This document shows, one piece after another, positions 1-9,800 of a stretch of 64,000 bases of DNA; positions within the stretch are counted from its first letter, which is position 1; the number at the start of each line of letters is the position of its first letter. Under the pieces are notes generated by a model. That model did no database searches, was not told the DNA's origin, and worked only from the letters and a program-made list of their open reading frames with translations. Position numbers and translations under genes: made by a program. Source of the DNA: Bacillota bacterium (GTDB lineage Bacteria; Bacillota; Clostridia; Acetivibrionales; DTU013); contig JAEZYU010000038.1 in NCBI GenBank assembly GCA_023418915.1, forward strand, positions 186,001 through 250,000. Reading direction: 5' to 3'.

Positions 1-753
1 TTCCGTATTGCCCTGCTTCAGCTGTACCAGCATATCAGCATCCGGTTCTGCGTCTGTTATCAGCACATCACAAATATCAAGGCCGCCGAGCCTTATTGGC
101 CCTAGTTTTCCGAACTTTGTACGGTCTATCAGGAAATAGACCGTATCTGCGAGATTTATCATCTCACGTTTGAATCCAACTTCATGAAGATTCCCGTCGG
201 TAAAGCCATACTCGTCTGAAACTCCGTGACAGGATATGAAAGCCTTATTAGGGAAAAATTCGCGCGTGAACTTATCAGAAAGCGCACCGGAAAGCGACAG
301 GTTTGCTTTGTTGAACACCCCTCCGGTGCAAAGCATCGTTATATTATCCTTGCGATACAGTGTATACTCCTGAAGCAGCTTTATGGAATTGGTCAGTATC
401 GTAAGCTGTATATCTTCATCTATATGCTTTATAAGGTTTACCAGTGTCGAGCTGTTGTCTACGAATATAAGATCGCCTTCACTGATAAAATCGGCAGCCC
501 TTCGACACAGCATATCCTTCTCGACTGCGTTTTTCATCACTCTGACCTGCACCGGGTATTCCTTTTCCTTCTGGCTTCCGATTACAGCACCACCATGAGT
601 CCTTTTCAAAACACCCTGAGTTTCCAGCTCGCGAAGGTCTCTGCGAATCGTTTCAGCGACAACGCCCAGCAGTTCTGCCAGAACATTGACCTCTGCCTTT
701 CCGTTATGCTCAAGATATTCAATTATTTTGCTTTTTCTCTCATATGCAAGCAC
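1..753 (-). CDS. DeoR-family transcriptional regulator (3' end cut by window)
   Basis: The frame is open from a start near 753 to base 1, so only the last few residues are missing (251 seen; the family is usually 250-260). The N-terminus reads MLAYERKSKIIEYLEHNG, followed by a helix-turn-helix with TIRRDLRELETQGVLKRTHGG (about residues 35-55), the DeoR signature. The rest matches the DeoR sugar-phosphate sensor domain, with FVDNSSTL and DRTKFGK. A GGAGG at 761-765 sits 7 nt before the GTG at 753. The ATG at 768 overlaps that site, so GTG is preferred. It lies 107 bp downstream of the class II aldolase and the PfkB kinase on the same strand. DeoR proteins usually repress their neighbours and respond to a phosphorylated sugar intermediate, and that role is inferred here. 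Confidence 0.9.
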   Translation of the reverse strand, partial: MLAYERKSKIIEYLEHNGKAEVNVLAELLGVVAETIRRDLRELETQGVLKRTHGGAVIGSQKEKEYPVQVRVMKNAVEKDMLCRRAADFISEGDLIFVDNSSTLVNLIKHIDEDIQLTILTNSIKLLQEYTLYRKDNITMLCTGGVFNKANLSLSGALSDKFTREFFPNKAFISCHGVSDEYGFTDGNLHEVGFKREMINLADTVYFLIDRTKFGKLGPIRLGGLDICDVLITDAEPDADMLVQLKQGNTE

Positions 754-860
754 GTGCACTGCCTCCATAATTGTATTGATCTTCCATAAAACGATGCCAT
801 ACGGAAAATCTTCTTAGATTATAACATAAACTGGGAAGTATTGTACTATAATGAAGTGCT

Positions 861-1463
861 CTATATAAGCTTACCATATATATTGCATTTTGCATCGCAC
901 TCTATGCGCTCGACAACACTGAAGGCCTGCTCCAGGTGTTTGCCTACTGCAACTGTGCCGTGTAACGGAAGCAAACCGCAAAGCCCGGTTTTTTTCAGAA
1001 GCTCCCGCTTATCCTTGAAAAAGTCATAGACATGGTCGGCAAGATCCTGAGAATATGCCTTTGCCTGTTGTATCAGCTGACAGTCACCCATCTTTTGTGT
1101 AGCTTCAGTCACCGAAGGGATCGGCTTTACCGCAGAAACATATACCATTGTGTATTCAGGGTGAGCATGAATGACTGCACCTATTTCCGGTATATTCATA
1201 AGAAGCATGGCGTGCATCCTGCATTCCCTTGAAAGTACGCCTGTTCCCTCAAGGATATTCAGATCATAATCACAAAGCAGGATATCCTCAGCCTCCAATT
1301 CACAGTGCTTATGCTCAGACATCATTGACGGTGTCACGATGATCCTATTTTCACCCACTCGTACTGCGGCATTTCCTCCGGCAGCATTGGTAAGTTTCCT
1401 GTCGAACAAAAGCTTCATTGCCCTTGCCAATTTTTTTCTTTCCTCGTAATAGCTTATAGACAT
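861..1463 (-). CDS. class II aldolase/adducin family protein (fuculose-phosphate aldolase-like)
   Basis: 200 residues, close to the 200-215 usual for L-fuculose-1-phosphate or L-ribulose-5-phosphate class II enzymes. The zinc ligands are visible as H99 and H101 in HAHPEY and H168 in LPLHGTVAVG. E80 in SRECRMH fits the catalytic acid position. NAAGGNAAVRV near residue 26 corresponds to the phosphate-binding loop. The family cleaves ketose-1-phosphates to dihydroxyacetone phosphate and an aldehyde in the cytosol, or epimerises them. GAGGAGG lies 7 nt before the ATG. It sits 68 bp downstream of the PfkB kinase gene, so a kinase-then-aldolase pair acting on a phosphorylated ketose is plausible. 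The exact sugar cannot be read from sequence. Confidence 0.85.
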   Translation of the reverse strand: MSISYYEERKKLARAMKLLFDRKLTNAAGGNAAVRVGENRIIVTPSMMSEHKHCELEAEDILLCDYDLNILEGTGVLSRECRMHAMLLMNIPEIGAVIHAHPEYTMVYVSAVKPIPSVTEATQKMGDCQLIQQAKAYSQDLADHVYDFFKDKRELLKKTGLCGLLPLHGTVAVGKHLEQAFSVVERIECDAKCNIYGKLI

Positions 1464-1531
1464 ATGCCCTTCCTCCTCATATCATTTGAAACCCCTAACA
1501 CGGGTTACTCAAAGTATTTTTGTTTTTCAGA

Positions 1532-2470
1532 TCATGACAGCTCAATTTCTTCTATTGCTACTGCGGCCTCAAGCTGTAAAGCGATCTGTGGATCGAAGCC
1601 AACTGTCGCCTCATTCATCGCTGTAGCTGCAGCCACTGCTGTTGCTTTTTTCAGCATTTGTACAGCAGATAGTTTCATTTCAGAGCCGGCAATAACTCCA
1701 GACAGCAACGCATCACCACAACCTACCGTATTTTTTACTTCCACCTGCGGAGAATGCACACGGTATAGTTTTTCGTGCAGCAATGCATAACTGCCGTCAC
1801 CACCGCAGGAGGCTATGATATTTTGAGCTCCGTTATTCTTAACTTCCTTTATTGCGGATATTATTGCATCCTCTGTCGTCAGTGCCCTTCCACACAGGAA
1901 TCCCAGTTCATCAAGATTCGGCTTGACGAGAAATGGTCTTTTTTCTATGCCCGCCGCAAGATGAGAACCGCTTGCATCGAGGCAAAAATGCGCCCCTTTT
2001 GACACTGCGATATCTATCAGCTTTTCCTGAAGCCTGGTGTCCTTCTGATTAGAGGCGTCACCTGAAATCACGACCATATCAGAACTGCTGACAAGATTTG
2101 AATACTGCTCAATAAACCTATCTATGACATCCTGCTCCATCATCCGTCCTTTTTCTGAAATCAATGTACAGTTTCCCTCATTATCCGCCAGAACATAATT
2201 GGTCCTGGAATTACCGTCATCCAGCCTCAGGAATCTGGCATCAATATCATAAAGAGCCAGCTGCTGCAGTATTTCATCACCTGTAGCACCCATTACAACA
2301 CCCGCAGCCATGTTCCTGATCCCAAGAAGGCTGAGGTTAATTGATACATGAGTACCTTTGCCTCCGACACATTTAAATTTTTTCTGTATTCTGTTCGTCA
2401 CATTCAGGCGGAATTTGTCCAACTCCATTACTATGTCCATTGCCGGATTAATCGTAACTGTGATTACCAT
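1532..2470 (-). CDS. PfkB-family hexose kinase (1-phosphofructokinase/tagatose-6-phosphate kinase type)
   Basis: 312 residues, typical for FruK/LacC-type kinases. The N-terminal VTINPAMDIV and GGKGTHVS (36-43) are the substrate and first PfkB signature regions. GCGDALLSG (250-258) is the second signature, with D253 as the predicted catalytic base. The usual GAGD has Cys in place of Ala. The family phosphorylates fructose-1-phosphate, tagatose-6-phosphate or related sugars with ATP in the cytosol. It is the first gene of a minus-strand unit with the aldolase and DeoR genes, behind a good promoter. GGGAGG precedes the ATG. The pairing with a class II aldolase suggests supply of a bisphosphate or ketose phosphate for cleavage, but the substrate is unassigned. 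Confidence 0.88.
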   Translation of the reverse strand: MVITVTINPAMDIVMELDKFRLNVTNRIQKKFKCVGGKGTHVSINLSLLGIRNMAAGVVMGATGDEILQQLALYDIDARFLRLDDGNSRTNYVLADNEGNCTLISEKGRMMEQDVIDRFIEQYSNLVSSSDMVVISGDASNQKDTRLQEKLIDIAVSKGAHFCLDASGSHLAAGIEKRPFLVKPNLDELGFLCGRALTTEDAIISAIKEVKNNGAQNIIASCGGDGSYALLHEKLYRVHSPQVEVKNTVGCGDALLSGVIAGSEMKLSAVQMLKKATAVAAATAMNEATVGFDPQIALQLEAAVAIEEIELS

Positions 2471-2528
2471 ATAATACTGCCTCCCATTTCAGCCGCCTGC
2501 TGAGTTTTTGATTTACTTTGCTAGTGTG

Positions 2529-2557
2529 ATTATAACAGATTTGCTTTTTAATATCAA
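2529..2557 (-). promoter_or_regulatory. sigma-A type promoter of the PfkB-aldolase-DeoR unit
   Basis: On the minus strand, TTGATA (2552-2557), a 17-nt spacer and TATAAT (2529-2534) lie about 60 nt before the PfkB start. An 11-bp direct repeat, AATGTTGATAT, occurs over the -35 box (2551-2561) and again 50 bp upstream (2601-2611). It is a candidate regulator site, possibly for the DeoR protein. The rest of the 521-bp gap up to 2991 holds only the terminator at 2841-2873, with no convincing gene. Confidence 0.65.
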
Positions 2558-2840
2558 CATTTTCGTAATTTTTAGTACATATTCGGGCATTTCCGGTTTC
2601 ATATCAACATTGGGTTTTTGTGTAGCAATTGGGTGGTAAAACATGAAATATACACAGAATCTTGTATTATGTCCATAAGCTTGATATAACGTCTTCATAG
2701 TATTTTAGTATATCTTAACGAAATCCCCTATACTCAGATGACCAGATTGAGATCTCGCCCGCTTGACATGGCAGCTCAAATATCTCACGACATCGCAACA
2801 GTCTTGTATGTACCGGTTCTCTTGAAGCCCCGTCAAATAC

Positions 2841-2873
2841 AAAAGAGCTGCGGTATGACCAAACAGCTCCTTT
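2841..2873 (-). terminator. rho-independent terminator after the OYE-family gene
   Basis: Read on the minus strand, AAAGGAGCTG pairs with CAGCTCTTTT around a 13-nt loop, giving a 10-bp stem with one G-U pair that runs into a T-rich tail. It lies about 120 bp past the stop of the oxidoreductase at 2992. Confidence 0.6.
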
Positions 2874-2991
2874 GCATTATTATAATATTGTGTGGGGTTG
2901 TAACCTTAGTTTGTAATCTGGGCAGGCTGTGCCCTGTAAATAATACGGCTTATAACGCCTCGTTATACTGTTCTGACGCAGCAAAGGCTAA

Positions 2992-4233
2992 TCAAGTATG
3001 ATTCTGTCTCAGTCTGCCCTTTTCCTTACGTGTCTTGACAAGGACATCTGTATAGAACTTGTTATATGTGCAGCATCCGATAGGACTCTGCTGTATCAGC
3101 AGTTCGAGACAGTTGTCACATATTGTGCAGTACTTGATCTCATTCTCCCTGCCTTCCCTGAGCTTGAGAGGAAGCAGCGGATCTGCAAAGGACTGGCGAC
3201 CAAGAGCGATCATATCCACGTATCCCTTTTCAATGTTATCTGCACCGAATGCAAACAGTGAGCTTTGTTCAGGCGTTACTGCGCAAAGCTTGTTCTTGCC
3301 GTCACGGAATAATGAATAGTTGGATCCTATCACAACAGTTTCAGGCTTGAGATTCTCTCTGAAAGCCTTTGCAAAACCCATGTGCAGGTATGCAAAGTAA
3401 GGCGAGCTTTTGTCTGCCTGTGTTAGACTGACCGTGATAGACGGGCTTCCGGCCGACTGCACAAAGTACTGTGCTCCCCTTTCTTCAAGGCCCTTGATCA
3501 GATCTATAGGCTCCGTCAGATCTATTACCGGCGTATCCGGCCCTGCTGTTCCAAATCCGCCCGGGAAGCCTTCCCATGCCGATATTTTTGAACCGATGAG
3601 GAAGTTCTTATCATTTACTTCTTTCTGTATTCTTTCATAAAGATCAAACGCAAACTGACGCCTATTTTCCCATGCACCGCCATATTTCCATTTGCGGTCG
3701 TTGTACGGGCGAAGTATCTGTGAACCGAGGTATCCATGGCACAGCTTCATATCGATACCGTCAGCTCCAATATTATGAGCTGTTTTGGCAGCCAGCACAA
3801 ATTTATCGACTATGTCATCAACTTCTTCTTCCGTGAGGACATCTCCCCCAAGACCGGGAAGCGGTTTCACGCACACGCGGCGCGAAAATCCAGGGTGACT
3901 CAGTTCACCAGAGTGTGTGAGCTGGAATACGAACAATGAGTTTGGATTGATCTCCTTCATCCTCTTTACGAAATTAGCAAGCGCTTTTTCATTTTTGGGC
4001 ATGATCAGGAGCTGTTCCTGCCTCGATCTGCTTACGTCAGTAATCGAGATAGCCTCCAGAGTCACAACGCCTGCTTCGCCGCGGAACAGATTCTCATAGC
4101 GTTGGTACGTCAGATCCGAGGGATTTCCGTCTTTGTCGGCATCTGTACATTCCATTGCCTGGATAAAGAAACGGTTCGGGCTTATTCTGTTACCTATCTT
4201 AATAGGTGAAAGAAGTGTTTTCTTGTAATCCAT
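2992..4233 (-). CDS. old yellow enzyme-like NADH:flavin oxidoreductase, single-domain
   Basis: 413 residues. It starts LLSPIKIGNRISPNRFF, the standard OYE beginning, with FQLTHSG at about 103-109 (flavin contact) and CHGYLGSQILRPYNDRKWKYGG (165-186), the HGYLxxQF-SPxxNxRxDxYGG-type core. Near the C-terminus Cys369, 372, 375 and 387 (CTICDNC...GCC) resemble the 4Fe-4S cluster of 2,4-dienoyl-CoA reductase-type members, but the FAD/NAD domains of those larger enzymes are absent. It should carry FMN and reduce an activated C=C or related bond in the cytosol. GAGGAGG precedes the ATG. It is transcribed divergently from the sugar isomerase at 4502, with shared operator-like repeats, so it probably belongs to the same pathway. 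Confidence 0.85.
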   Translation of the reverse strand: MDYKKTLLSPIKIGNRISPNRFFIQAMECTDADKDGNPSDLTYQRYENLFRGEAGVVTLEAISITDVSRSRQEQLLIMPKNEKALANFVKRMKEINPNSLFVFQLTHSGELSHPGFSRRVCVKPLPGLGGDVLTEEEVDDIVDKFVLAAKTAHNIGADGIDMKLCHGYLGSQILRPYNDRKWKYGGAWENRRQFAFDLYERIQKEVNDKNFLIGSKISAWEGFPGGFGTAGPDTPVIDLTEPIDLIKGLEERGAQYFVQSAGSPSITVSLTQADKSSPYFAYLHMGFAKAFRENLKPETVVIGSNYSLFRDGKNKLCAVTPEQSSLFAFGADNIEKGYVDMIALGRQSFADPLLPLKLREGRENEIKYCTICDNCLELLIQQSPIGCCTYNKFYTDVLVKTRKEKGRLRQNHT

Positions 4234-4272
4234 TAAGAATTACCTCCTCTTATAATAGTGAACTGCGATTAT

Positions 4273-4391
4273 GAGTGGATATATATTACAATGTTGAATT
4301 GTTACTTATTATAACATCATAATAACTATAGCATATCCATCATTTGTTTTCAAGTGTTTTAGAAAAAACAAACAATTTTACACATCCACTC
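4273..4391. promoter_or_regulatory. paired GAGTGGAT inverted sites between divergent operons
   Basis: The 8-bp word GAGTGGAT at 4273-4280 recurs in inverse orientation as ATCCACTC at 4384-4391. The flanks are also similar (TA-rich, TnAGAGTGGATnTnT). One site falls in the leader of the OYE gene and the other upstream of the isomerase -35 box. That arrangement suits one regulator controlling both directions. The regulator is unknown. Confidence 0.4.
4325..4353 (-). promoter_or_regulatory. promoter of the OYE-family gene
   Basis: Minus-strand TTGAAA (4348-4353), 17-nt spacer, TATAGT (4325-4330). It predicts a leader of about 85 nt before the ATG at 4233. Confidence 0.55.
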
Positions 4392-4411
4392 TATTATTAT
4401 AGACTAAATAA

Positions 4412-4440
4412 TTGACTTTTCAACATATTCGGGCTAAAAT
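4412..4440 (+). promoter_or_regulatory. promoter of the isomerase-dehydrogenase operon
   Basis: TTGACT (4412-4417), 17-nt spacer, TAAAAT (4435-4440). The predicted start of transcription near 4447 rules out an upstream translation start at 4412 and supports the ATG at 4502. Confidence 0.65.
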
Positions 4441-4501
4441 AAACATAGCATATTCAGGCAATGCTAACTACATATTTTATTATGAAATGGAGGCTGATTT
4501 A

Positions 4502-5485
4502 ATGAAGCTCGGTTTCTTTACAGCAAATTACACGGAAAAGCCGCTCGAAGAAGTGGCGAAGCTTGCGGCAGAACATGGATACGAAGCACTTGAGATCCCT
4601 GCTTACGAAGATAATGGACAATTTGATGCAAAAGAAGTTATCAAAGGTGATAATGCGAAAAAAATCAGATCAATGGTAGAAGGATACGGACTGACCATAT
4701 CTGCATTGAGCAATCACGCAGATTCACTTTTGATCCTTGGACCTCACGGCGTTGACACAGACACTATTTATAAAGGAACAAAAGAAGAAAAAATAAAATT
4801 CGGAACTGAAAGCCTGATCAGAACCGCACAGGCTGCAAATGCATTAGGGGTACCGGTAGTAAACGGATTTACCGGCGTCACTAATTTCGGCAGGTATTTC
4901 CCCTTCCCCTACGCTCAGGGCTGGGCCGACATGGAAAAAGAATTTGTGGAACACTTTATTCCCATACTGGACAAGTTTAAGGAATACGGTGTCAAATTCG
5001 CCATCGAGCCACATCCTAACAATCTGATATATGATATCCATACTGCGGAAAGAGCAATCAAGTTGGTAGACAATCATCCATGTCTGGGATACAATATGGA
5101 CCCCGCTAATCTGATATATCTCGGACTCAAGGTCGAAAACTTCGTGGACAGGCTGGGTGACAGAATATTCCACGTGCATGCAAAAGACGGAGAAATCGTA
5201 GAACATAACCTGGAAGTCGGCGGTATACTGATGCAAGGTGAATGGCAGAGGCTTGACCGCGCATTCAGGTTCAGAATACCTGGCTGGGGAAGTGTACACT
5301 GGAAGAAAGTCATCACAGAGCTGTCCATGGTTGGATACAATTATGTCCTGAGCTATGAGCATGAGGATGTCACAATGAGCCGCGCAGACGGCGTAGTCAA
5401 GACAGCAGCATTCCTCAAGCCGCTCCTTATCAATGCACCTTATGAGGGACGTCAGGATAAGCTGTTCCAGGGAAAGGATCTTTAA
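4502..5485 (+). CDS. sugar phosphate isomerase/epimerase (xylose isomerase-like TIM barrel)
   Basis: 327 residues from the ATG at 4502, which has GGAGG 8 nt upstream. An in-frame ATG at 4412 lies inside the promoter and is rejected. The fold is the AP-endonuclease-2/xylose-isomerase type. Metal ligands are apparent as E169 (FAIEPHP), D200 (YNMDPAN), H226 (FHVHAKD) and E286 (SYEHED). Relatives isomerise or epimerise free sugars or inososes in the cytosol with a divalent metal. The gene ends 24 bp before a zinc dehydrogenase, so the two form an operon. An oxidoreduction plus isomerisation route for a polyol, inositol-like compound or rare sugar is inferred. The substrate cannot be named. Confidence 0.85.
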   Translation: MKLGFFTANYTEKPLEEVAKLAAEHGYEALEIPAYEDNGQFDAKEVIKGDNAKKIRSMVEGYGLTISALSNHADSLLILGPHGVDTDTIYKGTKEEKIKFGTESLIRTAQAANALGVPVVNGFTGVTNFGRYFPFPYAQGWADMEKEFVEHFIPILDKFKEYGVKFAIEPHPNNLIYDIHTAERAIKLVDNHPCLGYNMDPANLIYLGLKVENFVDRLGDRIFHVHAKDGEIVEHNLEVGGILMQGEWQRLDRAFRFRIPGWGSVHWKKVITELSMVGYNYVLSYEHEDVTMSRADGVVKTAAFLKPLLINAPYEGRQDKLFQGKDL

Positions 5486-5509
5486 TTAATATTTACGGAG
5501 GTAGTATCT

Positions 5510-6571
5510 ATGGCAAGAACAATGAGAGCCCAAGTAATAGAAGAGCCCGGCAAAATGGTTCTGAAACAGGTGCCAATACCTGAGATATCTCCTGACGAAG
5601 TACTGATAAAGGTTTCCATGTGCGGTATCTGCGGCACCGATTGGAAAATATACAAGGGCGAATATGCATCGGAATTTCTTCCTATGATATCCGGTCACGA
5701 ATTCTGGGGTATAGTGGAAGAAGTCGGAAGTAATGCTAAAGGCTTAAAAAAAGGCGACAGAGTATCAGTTGATATATGCCTCCCCTGTGGTACCTGCTAT
5801 TATTGTCGCAGAGGCGACGCACTTCTCTGTGAGACATTCACACAGCTTGGCATACACACAGACGGAGCTTTTGCAGAATATGTTAAAGCACCATGGAAAA
5901 ACTGTTTCCCGATACCAGATGAAGTTGACTCACTGTCAGCTGCATTCATCGAACCTCTCACCGCAGTCATGCAGGCATCCAAGAGAATGGATATAGCAAT
6001 CGCCTCCAGTGTCGTCATAATTGGTACAGGTCTGGGGATTTTACACGGAGCTCTTGCAAAACTGCGAGGTGCAGCTCCAGTTATCGTAATCGGCAGAAGC
6101 GAAACCAAACTTAAAATGGCAAAGGATCTCGGGGCTGACTTTACAATAGATATAACGAAGGTTAAGGATCCCGTTGCTGAAGTCAAGAGGCTTACAGGCG
6201 GAGTAGGAGCCGACTATGTGCTGGAATCGGTCGGAACCACTGAAACATACGAGCAGGCGTTCAATATGGTAAGAAGAGGCGGCAAGGTCGAAGCCTTCGG
6301 CATATGTGCACCAGATCAGAAAGCGTGTTTCTCCCCATATGAATTTGTGCTGGGTGAGAAAAAAGTCAGCGGATCATGCGCCGGCATCGGTAATGACTGG
6401 GGCGATGTATTGACACTGCTCAAGTACAAGCGCGTAGACCCAAGCGCAATGTTCTCGATGGTAGTTCCGCTGGAAGAATTGGAGCAGGCGCTCAACGAAC
6501 TCAGGACAAACAAAGATCTTATTAAGGTTTTTGTCGATCCATCCGCAAAGGAAAGAAAGGTACTCAGATAG
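5510..6571 (+). CDS. zinc-dependent medium-chain alcohol/polyol dehydrogenase
   Basis: 353 residues, standard for sorbitol/threonine dehydrogenase-like MDR proteins. The catalytic zinc site is C41 in MCGICGTD with H63-E64 in SGHEFWG. The structural zinc site is C93, C96, C99 and C107 (CGTCYYCRRGDALLC). The Rossmann glycine motif GTGLGILHG (about residues 172-180) lacks the usual proline, and IVIGRSETKLKMAKDLGA follows as the coenzyme strand and helix. The Gly-Arg-Ser at the end of the second strand makes NADP(H) possible. GGAGG precedes the ATG. It is cotranscribed with the isomerase and followed by two hairpins. It probably oxidises a secondary alcohol of a sugar or polyol. Confidence 0.87.
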   Translation: MARTMRAQVIEEPGKMVLKQVPIPEISPDEVLIKVSMCGICGTDWKIYKGEYASEFLPMISGHEFWGIVEEVGSNAKGLKKGDRVSVDICLPCGTCYYCRRGDALLCETFTQLGIHTDGAFAEYVKAPWKNCFPIPDEVDSLSAAFIEPLTAVMQASKRMDIAIASSVVIIGTGLGILHGALAKLRGAAPVIVIGRSETKLKMAKDLGADFTIDITKVKDPVAEVKRLTGGVGADYVLESVGTTETYEQAFNMVRRGGKVEAFGICAPDQKACFSPYEFVLGEKKVSGSCAGIGNDWGDVLTLLKYKRVDPSAMFSMVVPLEELEQALNELRTNKDLIKVFVDPSAKERKVLR

Positions 6572-6691
6572 ACCAGTATCCTCGACCGGCATCACTGCGC
6601 ATAGATGCATAGATATAAAAAGACAGGCACCTAAAGGCACGGTTTAATAGGGAAATTTATTGAACCATACCTCAAACCGGTACGGAAAACC

Positions 6692-6733
6692 AAGAGAGAG
6701 GCGTTGTCCCGCAAGGGATGACGCCTCTCTCTT
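6692..6733 (+). terminator. very strong hairpin after the dehydrogenase operon
   Basis: AAGAGAGAGGCGT (6692-6704) pairs perfectly with ACGCCTCTCTCTT (6721-6733). Inside, TG/TG wobbles and TCCC-GCAA-GGGA extend the helix to a GNRA tetraloop, about 19 stacked pairs in all. CAGCTTTTTAG follows. It ends plus-strand transcription about 120 bp after 6571. Confidence 0.75.
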
Positions 6734-6744
6734 CAGCTTTTTAG

Positions 6745-6776
6745 AAAAAACTCTCATCAGTGATGAGAGGTTTTTC
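6745..6776. terminator. bidirectional terminator between convergent genes
   Basis: AAAAAA, then CTCTCATCA-G-TGATGAGAG (6751-6769), then GTTTTTCTTTG. The A-tract on one side and T-tract on the other let it serve both the plus-strand dehydrogenase operon and the minus-strand surface protein ending at 6824. Confidence 0.7.
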
Positions 6777-6823
6777 TTTGCAGGAGTATCTTCCTTACCT
6801 CAGCAACTGCTGAATTTGCTGTT

Positions 6824-9800
6824 CTATACCGCGTCCGGATAGTAGTCGACTGTGGCTAAAACAGCGTTTGTTATCTTATCCGGGTAAGCTGCTTTTGCAA
6901 CGGATAGAGCGGTATCGACCCTGTTCTGTCCTGCCAGCCTTGAAAACTCGGAATCCGTATATGTCGGAGCCTTCGGGTATTTGTTGTAGATTTTGTACAG
7001 GAAGGCCGCTGCCTCTGCCCGTGTCGTATTGGCGCGGGGAGTCAGCCTGCCGCCCGAGCCTTCGGTCAAGCCTGCTTCAATCAGTGTAGCGAGGCTTTGC
7101 ACCGCATACTCGGCTATTTCCTTTCTGTCGGTGAACCTTTCCAGTACAGCGTTGGTTTCTGCCGCTTCCAGTCCCTGATATTTCTCCAGAGCACGGGCGG
7201 CCAGCACCATCATATCCTGTCTGGATATGCTCTCCGTGGGCTTGAACAGGTTGTTTCCGCACCCTGCGGTGATGCCCAGCTTCTTAGCTATTCCGACAGG
7301 GTTATAGTAGTAGGCGTCCGGCTTGACATCGTCAAAGTTCTCGGTAAACTCAGCGGTAAGCCCCAGGGCTTTTATAAGCAGCACTATGAAGTCGGCTCTA
7401 GTGATGTTTAAGCCGGGTGAGAAGGTGGTTCCGTCGCCGGTTCCGCTGGTTATGCCTTTGGCGGCCATTGTCTCAATGGCCTTTCGTGCCCATTCCGCGC
7501 TGCCAAGGTCGCTGAAGGTCTTATGCACAAAGCTCACGGCATAATCGCTGAAATGGGTGGTGAAGAAGCTCACTGTGCCCGTAGCCGCGTCATAGCGGCC
7601 GTTAGGTACCGAAATTACGTTGCCGCTGCCGTTGATGTACCATACCACTATGCTTTCGGGGTTCTTTAGTTCATCCGCTGTAGGCGTATAGGGGATATTC
7701 ACCGTCACAGGCGCATCGGGATTACTCCAGTCGGTCTGCTTGCCGTCTATCCAGAGACTTAGCGAAATTAGCGGTCTGTCTCCAATGGCGGCCTTCACAT
7801 CGTCGGGCAGACCGGCCTTATCGCCCTGGCCGATAGAGATTTCGGCCTTTTTACCGACCACACTCGGTATGTTATCGAGCATATCCGATGAAATTGTGAT
7901 GCTGGCAAGGTCGTTTCTGAGGGTCTGCGTTTTACCAGGATTCGTGTCTGAAACGAACGAGGACGGAATCTCAAGTCTATCTGTGATGGATGTGCTTCCG
8001 CTGTTCGAAGAACCGCCGACACCCGAAGAACCGCTGCCAGAGGATGACGAGGCGTTTGTCTTCACTGTCAGCACTGCGCTTGCGGGCGAGGCTTCATGGT
8101 TAGCGTCGTCCTTAATACGGGTGATAAAGCTGTATTCGGTGGAAGGTTTCAGTCCTGTAAATACATTGCTTGACTGCCAGGTGGTTCCGTTCTCCCTCGA
8201 GAACTCCTGCTCAGCGTTGGGCGTCAGAGTCACACTGGCGCTTGTCTTGCTTTGAAGCGTGGGTGCCGGGGGAGCCTGCAGTCCTGTTGCTTTTGTGATA
8301 TCTGCCGTCGTTGTGGGCGCGCCTGTAAGGTCAAGGACATAATTTGCCGCATCGGCGCCTGTCAGTGCCGGGCCGGCCAGGGTTACGGTCTTCCCCGTGC
8401 CCGCATTAGCATCGTCAAAGGCCGCGCCCGCATTCAGGCTGACAATATCGCCGCTGATAATACCGCCCAGCGTGAGGTTGTTTGTACCAATTACGGCGTT
8501 TACCGTCCCGTCATACTCCTTGCCTTGGACAGTAAAACTGCCGGTAATGGTCAAAGACTTCGCCGTGATATTCGCCGTCGCCGTCGGCGCGCCGGTGAGC
8601 GAAACAGCGTATTTCCCGGCATTTGCGCCCGCTAGGGCAAGACCAACAATTCTAACCGTCTTGCCGTCACCCGCGGCGGCGCTGTCAAATTCGGCCGTAA
8701 CGGACGCGATGGAAACTTCGTCGCCCGTATCTATGCCGATAAGCGTCAGATTGTTCGAGGCGATGGCTGCGGCTTTATCACCGGAGTATTCCTTATTGTT
8801 TACGGTAAAGCTGCCACCAAGGGTCGCTCCTTTTTCCGCTATCACGCCCGAAGTGTAGGTGGGCGCACCGACAATGGAAAGAGTATAGTTTGCGGCTTTT
8901 GCACCCGTGAGAGAGCTGTCTGTTGTCAGAGATACCGTCTTGCCGGTGGCAATGTCGGGCGTATCGAAGGCGAGAACGGGGACAAGCGTAACGTCGTCGT
9001 CTCCGACCCTGCCAATGAGAGTCAGGTTGCTGTAGGCGATGGCCGCGTTCGTCGTTCCGTCATGTGCCTTATTCTGTACTGTGAAGCTCCCTCCGATGGT
9101 CAGCTCTTTCGGCGTGATTGCCCCTGTGGTTGTGGGCACCGAGGAGAAGTCAAGAACGTAATTGCCCGCGGCGGATCCCGTCAAGGTTGAGGCGCTGAGA
9201 TTGACAGCCTTGTTCTCACCCGCGTCCGGATCGGAAAATGTGGCGGCGAAATTTGCGGTAAGGTTGCCTGCATCAGTACCGATACAGCCCGCTGTGTCAA
9301 GGGACAGCGTGGAAGTAGCAGTAATAGACGCGTCTGTGCTTCCGTCATACTCCTTATCCTCAACTTCGAAGCCACCGGTGACCGGAAGAAGCATAGGCTC
9401 TACAATGACCGTTATGCTGTCTAATGTATTACCGTTGGAAGATTTCATGCTGATTGTCGCTGTGCCGGCGCCTACACCGTAAATTGTAATAACTCCGTCA
9501 TCATGCCAACTGATGTCTGTTACATCCGTATCACTGCTGCTCCATATGAACAGCCCGTCCCCCGGAGTTACATCCTCGGCCATAAAATTTGCCCCGTTGC
9601 CGGCATAGGTCATTGTCAAAGTTTTGGTAGAGGCATTATACCTGGGTTCATCGGTTTCTTCGACTATTCCTGCCGAGGTTACTAATGGCGGCGTGGGATG
9701 CGGTATTTGCTCATTTTTCTGAAGGTATGGATAGGACTCCCATGGGTCAATCTTCCAGGCACCGCCGGAAAGATCAAAGTCCCAATCTTCGAAATAATCG

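Noticed and set aside
226..789. Plus-strand frame over the DeoR gene
   Set aside because: The minus strand encodes a clear DeoR protein across the same bases, so this is an antisense shadow.
2738..3001. Plus-strand frame in the PfkB-OYE gap
   Set aside because: It crosses the terminator hairpin and has no ribosome site or protein character.
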